Program-made: the position numbers and the translations under genes
Part shown: piece by piece, positions 62,334-64,000 of the stretch
How the letters are laid out: each line of letters begins with the position of its first letter
How positions within the stretch are numbered: the first letter of the stretch is position 1
The notes under the pieces: model-generated
What the model was told of the DNA's origin: nothing
Databases searched by the model: none
What the model saw: the letters and a program-made list of their open reading frames with translations, nothing else
NCBI RefSeq assembly: GCF_001735805.1
Contig: NZ_CP017248.1
Span: forward strand, 5,518,001 to 5,582,000
DNA: 64,000 bases
Origin: Streptomyces fodineus
Lineage (GTDB): Bacteria > Actinomycetota > Actinomycetes > Streptomycetales > Streptomycetaceae
Direction of reading: 5' to 3'

Positions 62334-62939
62334 CTAGCAGCTGATCCGGGCGAACCGCCCCCGATGAAACAGCAGCGGCTCGCCCGGCTCCCCGGCGCCG
62401 AGGGCGGCCACCCGGCCCACGACGATCAGGTGGTCGCCCCCGGTGTGCACGGCGTGCACGGTGCAGTCGATCCAGGCGGCGGCACCGGCCAGCCGGGGCG
62501 AGCCGGACATGGGTGCCGGGTCGTGGGCGACCCCCGCGAACTTGTCCGCGCCGCTCACGGCGAAGGCCCGGCACAGTTCGGCCTGGTCCGCGCCGAGTAC
62601 GTTGACGCAGAAGACGCCCGCGCGGGCGATGCGCGGCCAGGTGGCCGACGTACGGCCCACCATGAAGCAGACGAGGGGCGGTTCGAGGGAGAGGGAGGCG
62701 AAGGACTGGCAGGCGAAGCCGGCGGGGCCCGGCTCGCCGTCGGCGGCCGGTGCCGTGATCACGGTCACGCCGCTCGCGAAGCTCCCCAGCACCCGCCGGA
62801 ACTCATCCGGCTCCACCGGAGCCCGCTCGTCCTCGCGCACGCACCGCAGCTCCGGCCGCGGCAACGGCTCCACGGGCCCCGGCCCCAGATACCGGACGGC
62901 GGCGGCCGCCGCCCCTGCGTGTCCCATCACGCCATCCAT
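62334..62939 (-). CDS. flavin reductase family protein (HsaB/oxygenase reductase-like)
   Basis: A 201-residue FMN/FAD reductase that supplies reduced flavin to a two-component monooxygenase. Landmarks are FRRVLGSFASGVTVITA near residue 50, GFACQSFASLSLEPPLVCFMVGRTSATWPRI near 80-110, FCVNVLGADQAELCRAFA, and HTGGDHLIVVGRVAAL near 170. ATG 62939 sits 6 bases from the operator palindrome and has no ribosome site, so the message may be leaderless. The partner monooxygenase is not in the window. Convergent with the methyltransferase. Confidence 0.88.
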   Translation of the reverse strand: MDGVMGHAGAAAAAVRYLGPGPVEPLPRPELRCVREDERAPVEPDEFRRVLGSFASGVTVITAPAADGEPGPAGFACQSFASLSLEPPLVCFMVGRTSATWPRIARAGVFCVNVLGADQAELCRAFAVSGADKFAGVAHDPAPMSGSPRLAGAAAWIDCTVHAVHTGGDHLIVVGRVAALGAGEPGEPLLFHRGRFARISC

Positions 62940-62944
62940 TGAAG

Positions 62945-62959
62945 CTGACGGAGCGTCAG
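62945..62959. promoter_or_regulatory. operator palindrome CTGACG-GAG-CGTCAG before the flavin reductase
   Basis: Perfect 6-3-6 palindrome, same as at 49811. A half-site CTGACG follows at 62969-62974. Being directly against the ATG at 62939, binding would block initiation. Confidence 0.7.
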
Positions 62960-63010
62960 ATAGGAAGCCTGACGGCGCACCCGTGTACGGGCACTTCATA
63001 GGGTGCGGCC

Positions 63011-63928
63011 ATGGGGTGGGAGAACACGCGTGAGTGGGCCCGGGCCGGCCGGTCCCTGCGCAGCGACCTGGCGGCGGCGATCCCGGTGAACGCGGCGCAG
63101 CTGCCGACGGCCGGCCTGCTGTGGTGGATCTGGAGCACGAGCCAGGACCAGTACGAGACCGGCTACGGCGGCGCCTTCGGGATCCTCTGCCTGCTGATGT
63201 TCGCCCCGCTGCTGCTGCCGTTCCTCGGCCTGCTGCTCTCCGCCGTGCTGACGCTGCCCGCGGCCGTGCTCGCCCGCGCGGCGTTCCGGCGGTTCGGCGG
63301 GCCGGAGTGGTCCCGGCGCGTGCTCGGGGCCGCGGCCACGGCCGTCGGCTGGGGCGCGGTGACCGCGGCCCTCTTGCACTGGCCGTTCGTCAGCACGGCC
63401 TCGGTCCTCACCGCCCTCGGCCTGCTGCCCGCGCTCGGCATGGCCTACGTCCGCACGCGTTCCTGGTCGCGGTGGGGCTTGTGGTGGCGCTCGGCACTCG
63501 TGTGCGCCGGCCTCTTCACCCTGGCCCTCGGCGGCGGGCTCGCGGCCTGTGCGACCGGTTTGATGCCGCAGTACGAGCCGCCCGATCTGACCCGCGCCCA
63601 ACTCACCGGCGTCTGGCGCGGCGACGACGGCGCCGAGCTCCGCCTCACCCGCGACGGGCGGGCCGAAGCCCACAGGCTGCCCACCGAAGCCAACGACGAC
63701 GGGACGGTCCCGGACGGCAAGGACCACGGCCTCTGCGCGGGCACCGGCACCTGGGAGCGCGGCGAGGACGACGCCCATCGCCCCGCCGTCCTCCTCCACC
63801 TCGACACCGGCTGCGGCCTCGACACCCACTGGTCCGTCAGCGGCACCAAGGCCGCCCCTCAGCTGTTCGCGCACCTCGGCGACCCGGACGCGGGCGTGGT
63901 CCGCGTCCTCGACCGCACCGGCGACTGA
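63011..63928 (+). CDS. multi-pass membrane protein of unknown function
   Basis: A 305-residue protein. Residues 1-35 are cytoplasmic and basic; then about five transmembrane helices lie between residues 30 and 185 (LLMFAPLLLPFLGLLLSAVLTL, LGAAATAVGWGAVTAALLHW, LVCAGLFTLALGGGLAACATGL). The C-terminal 110 residues form an outer domain (LTGVWRGDDGAELRLTRDGRAEAHRLPTE, LLHLDTGCGLDTHWSV) that resembles lipocalin-like or META-type domains. No catalytic motif seen. ATG with GGGTGC upstream. Confidence 0.75.
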   Translation: MGWENTREWARAGRSLRSDLAAAIPVNAAQLPTAGLLWWIWSTSQDQYETGYGGAFGILCLLMFAPLLLPFLGLLLSAVLTLPAAVLARAAFRRFGGPEWSRRVLGAAATAVGWGAVTAALLHWPFVSTASVLTALGLLPALGMAYVRTRSWSRWGLWWRSALVCAGLFTLALGGGLAACATGLMPQYEPPDLTRAQLTGVWRGDDGAELRLTRDGRAEAHRLPTEANDDGTVPDGKDHGLCAGTGTWERGEDDAHRPAVLLHLDTGCGLDTHWSVSGTKAAPQLFAHLGDPDAGVVRVLDRTGD

Positions 63929-63932
63929 CCCT

Positions 63933-64000
63933 TCACCGCCCCCGGAACCGCACTTCCCGCCGCTCCGCGAACGCCCGCAGCCCGTCCCGGGCGTCCTCCG
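63933..64000 (-). CDS. enoyl-CoA hydratase/isomerase, C-terminal end only
   Basis: The last 22 codons, ending SEDARDGLRAFAERREVRFRGR-like (EDARDGLRAFAERR visible) and TGA at 63933. This tail is typical of crotonase-family enoyl-CoA hydratases. The gene continues beyond the window on the minus strand and extends the catabolic locus to the right. Confidence 0.7.
   Translation of the reverse strand, partial: EDARDGLRAFAERREVRFRGR

Overview
The window is chromosomal DNA of a Streptomyces or a very close actinomycete. Base composition is very GC-rich, codons end in G or C, GTG starts and 4-base stop/start overlaps are common, ribosome sites are GGAGG/GAAGG-like, and many genes match the core Streptomyces chromosome: serC, citrate synthase, pdxH, a dmdR1-type iron regulator, an SCO4402-family gene, purU and a sigma/anti-sigma/STAS set. 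No rRNA, tRNA, CRISPR array, phage or intact insertion sequence was seen.

Layout. 0-15 kb: the end of a TIGR03118-type protein, a 2'-5' RNA ligase-like phosphodiesterase, an aldo/keto reductase, a Uma2-type nuclease, an SGNH hydrolase and a secreted membrane-anchored protein. These are followed by a GbsR/MarR regulator facing a DUF4097 + drug-type ABC exporter operon across an array of TGCAAC sites. Then come serC, a giant FAD/Fe-S oxidoreductase with an overlapping phosphoesterase, and a FemX-like peptidoglycan enzyme. 15-17 kb: a decayed ABC ATPase fragment and an EamA transporter.

16.7-26.8 kb is one co-directional catabolic operon: TIGR03084 protein, AtuA, carboxyltransferase, biotin carboxylase, acyl-CoA dehydrogenase, acyl-CoA ligase, enoyl-CoA hydratase and TetR. 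It looks like a leucine/isovalerate or acyclic-terpene type acyl-CoA pathway built around a biotin-dependent methylcrotonyl/geranyl-type carboxylase.

26.8-47.9 kb is mostly conserved core. It holds a leader peptide plus an isopenicillin-N-synthase-like oxygenase, citrate synthase, pdxH, a probable small RNA/sORF unit, a SIS protein with a DasR-like operator, a PAS protein, DmdR1 and a TTA-containing hydrolase. An ABC pair, a primase-polymerase-like protein facing an NsdA-like regulator, a Pro/Gln-rich membrane protein with TQYIPP repeats and a branched-chain-amino-acid-type binding protein follow. The stretch ends with an SCO4402-family gene, purU, an anti-sigma/sigma pair, a STAS protein and an EF-hand protein.

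48.2-64 kb is a second, less familiar catabolic locus: acyl-CoA ligase, amidohydrolase, three acyl-CoA dehydrogenases, cyclase-family protein, SDR, Zn-alcohol dehydrogenase, GlxA-type regulator, OFA transporter, methyltransferase, flavin reductase and the end of an enoyl-CoA hydratase. Three of its promoter regions carry the same palindrome, CTGACG-N3-CGTCAG or a one-mismatch form. I read them as one regulon under a TetR-like repressor that is not encoded nearby. This is the strongest candidate for an undescribed system here.
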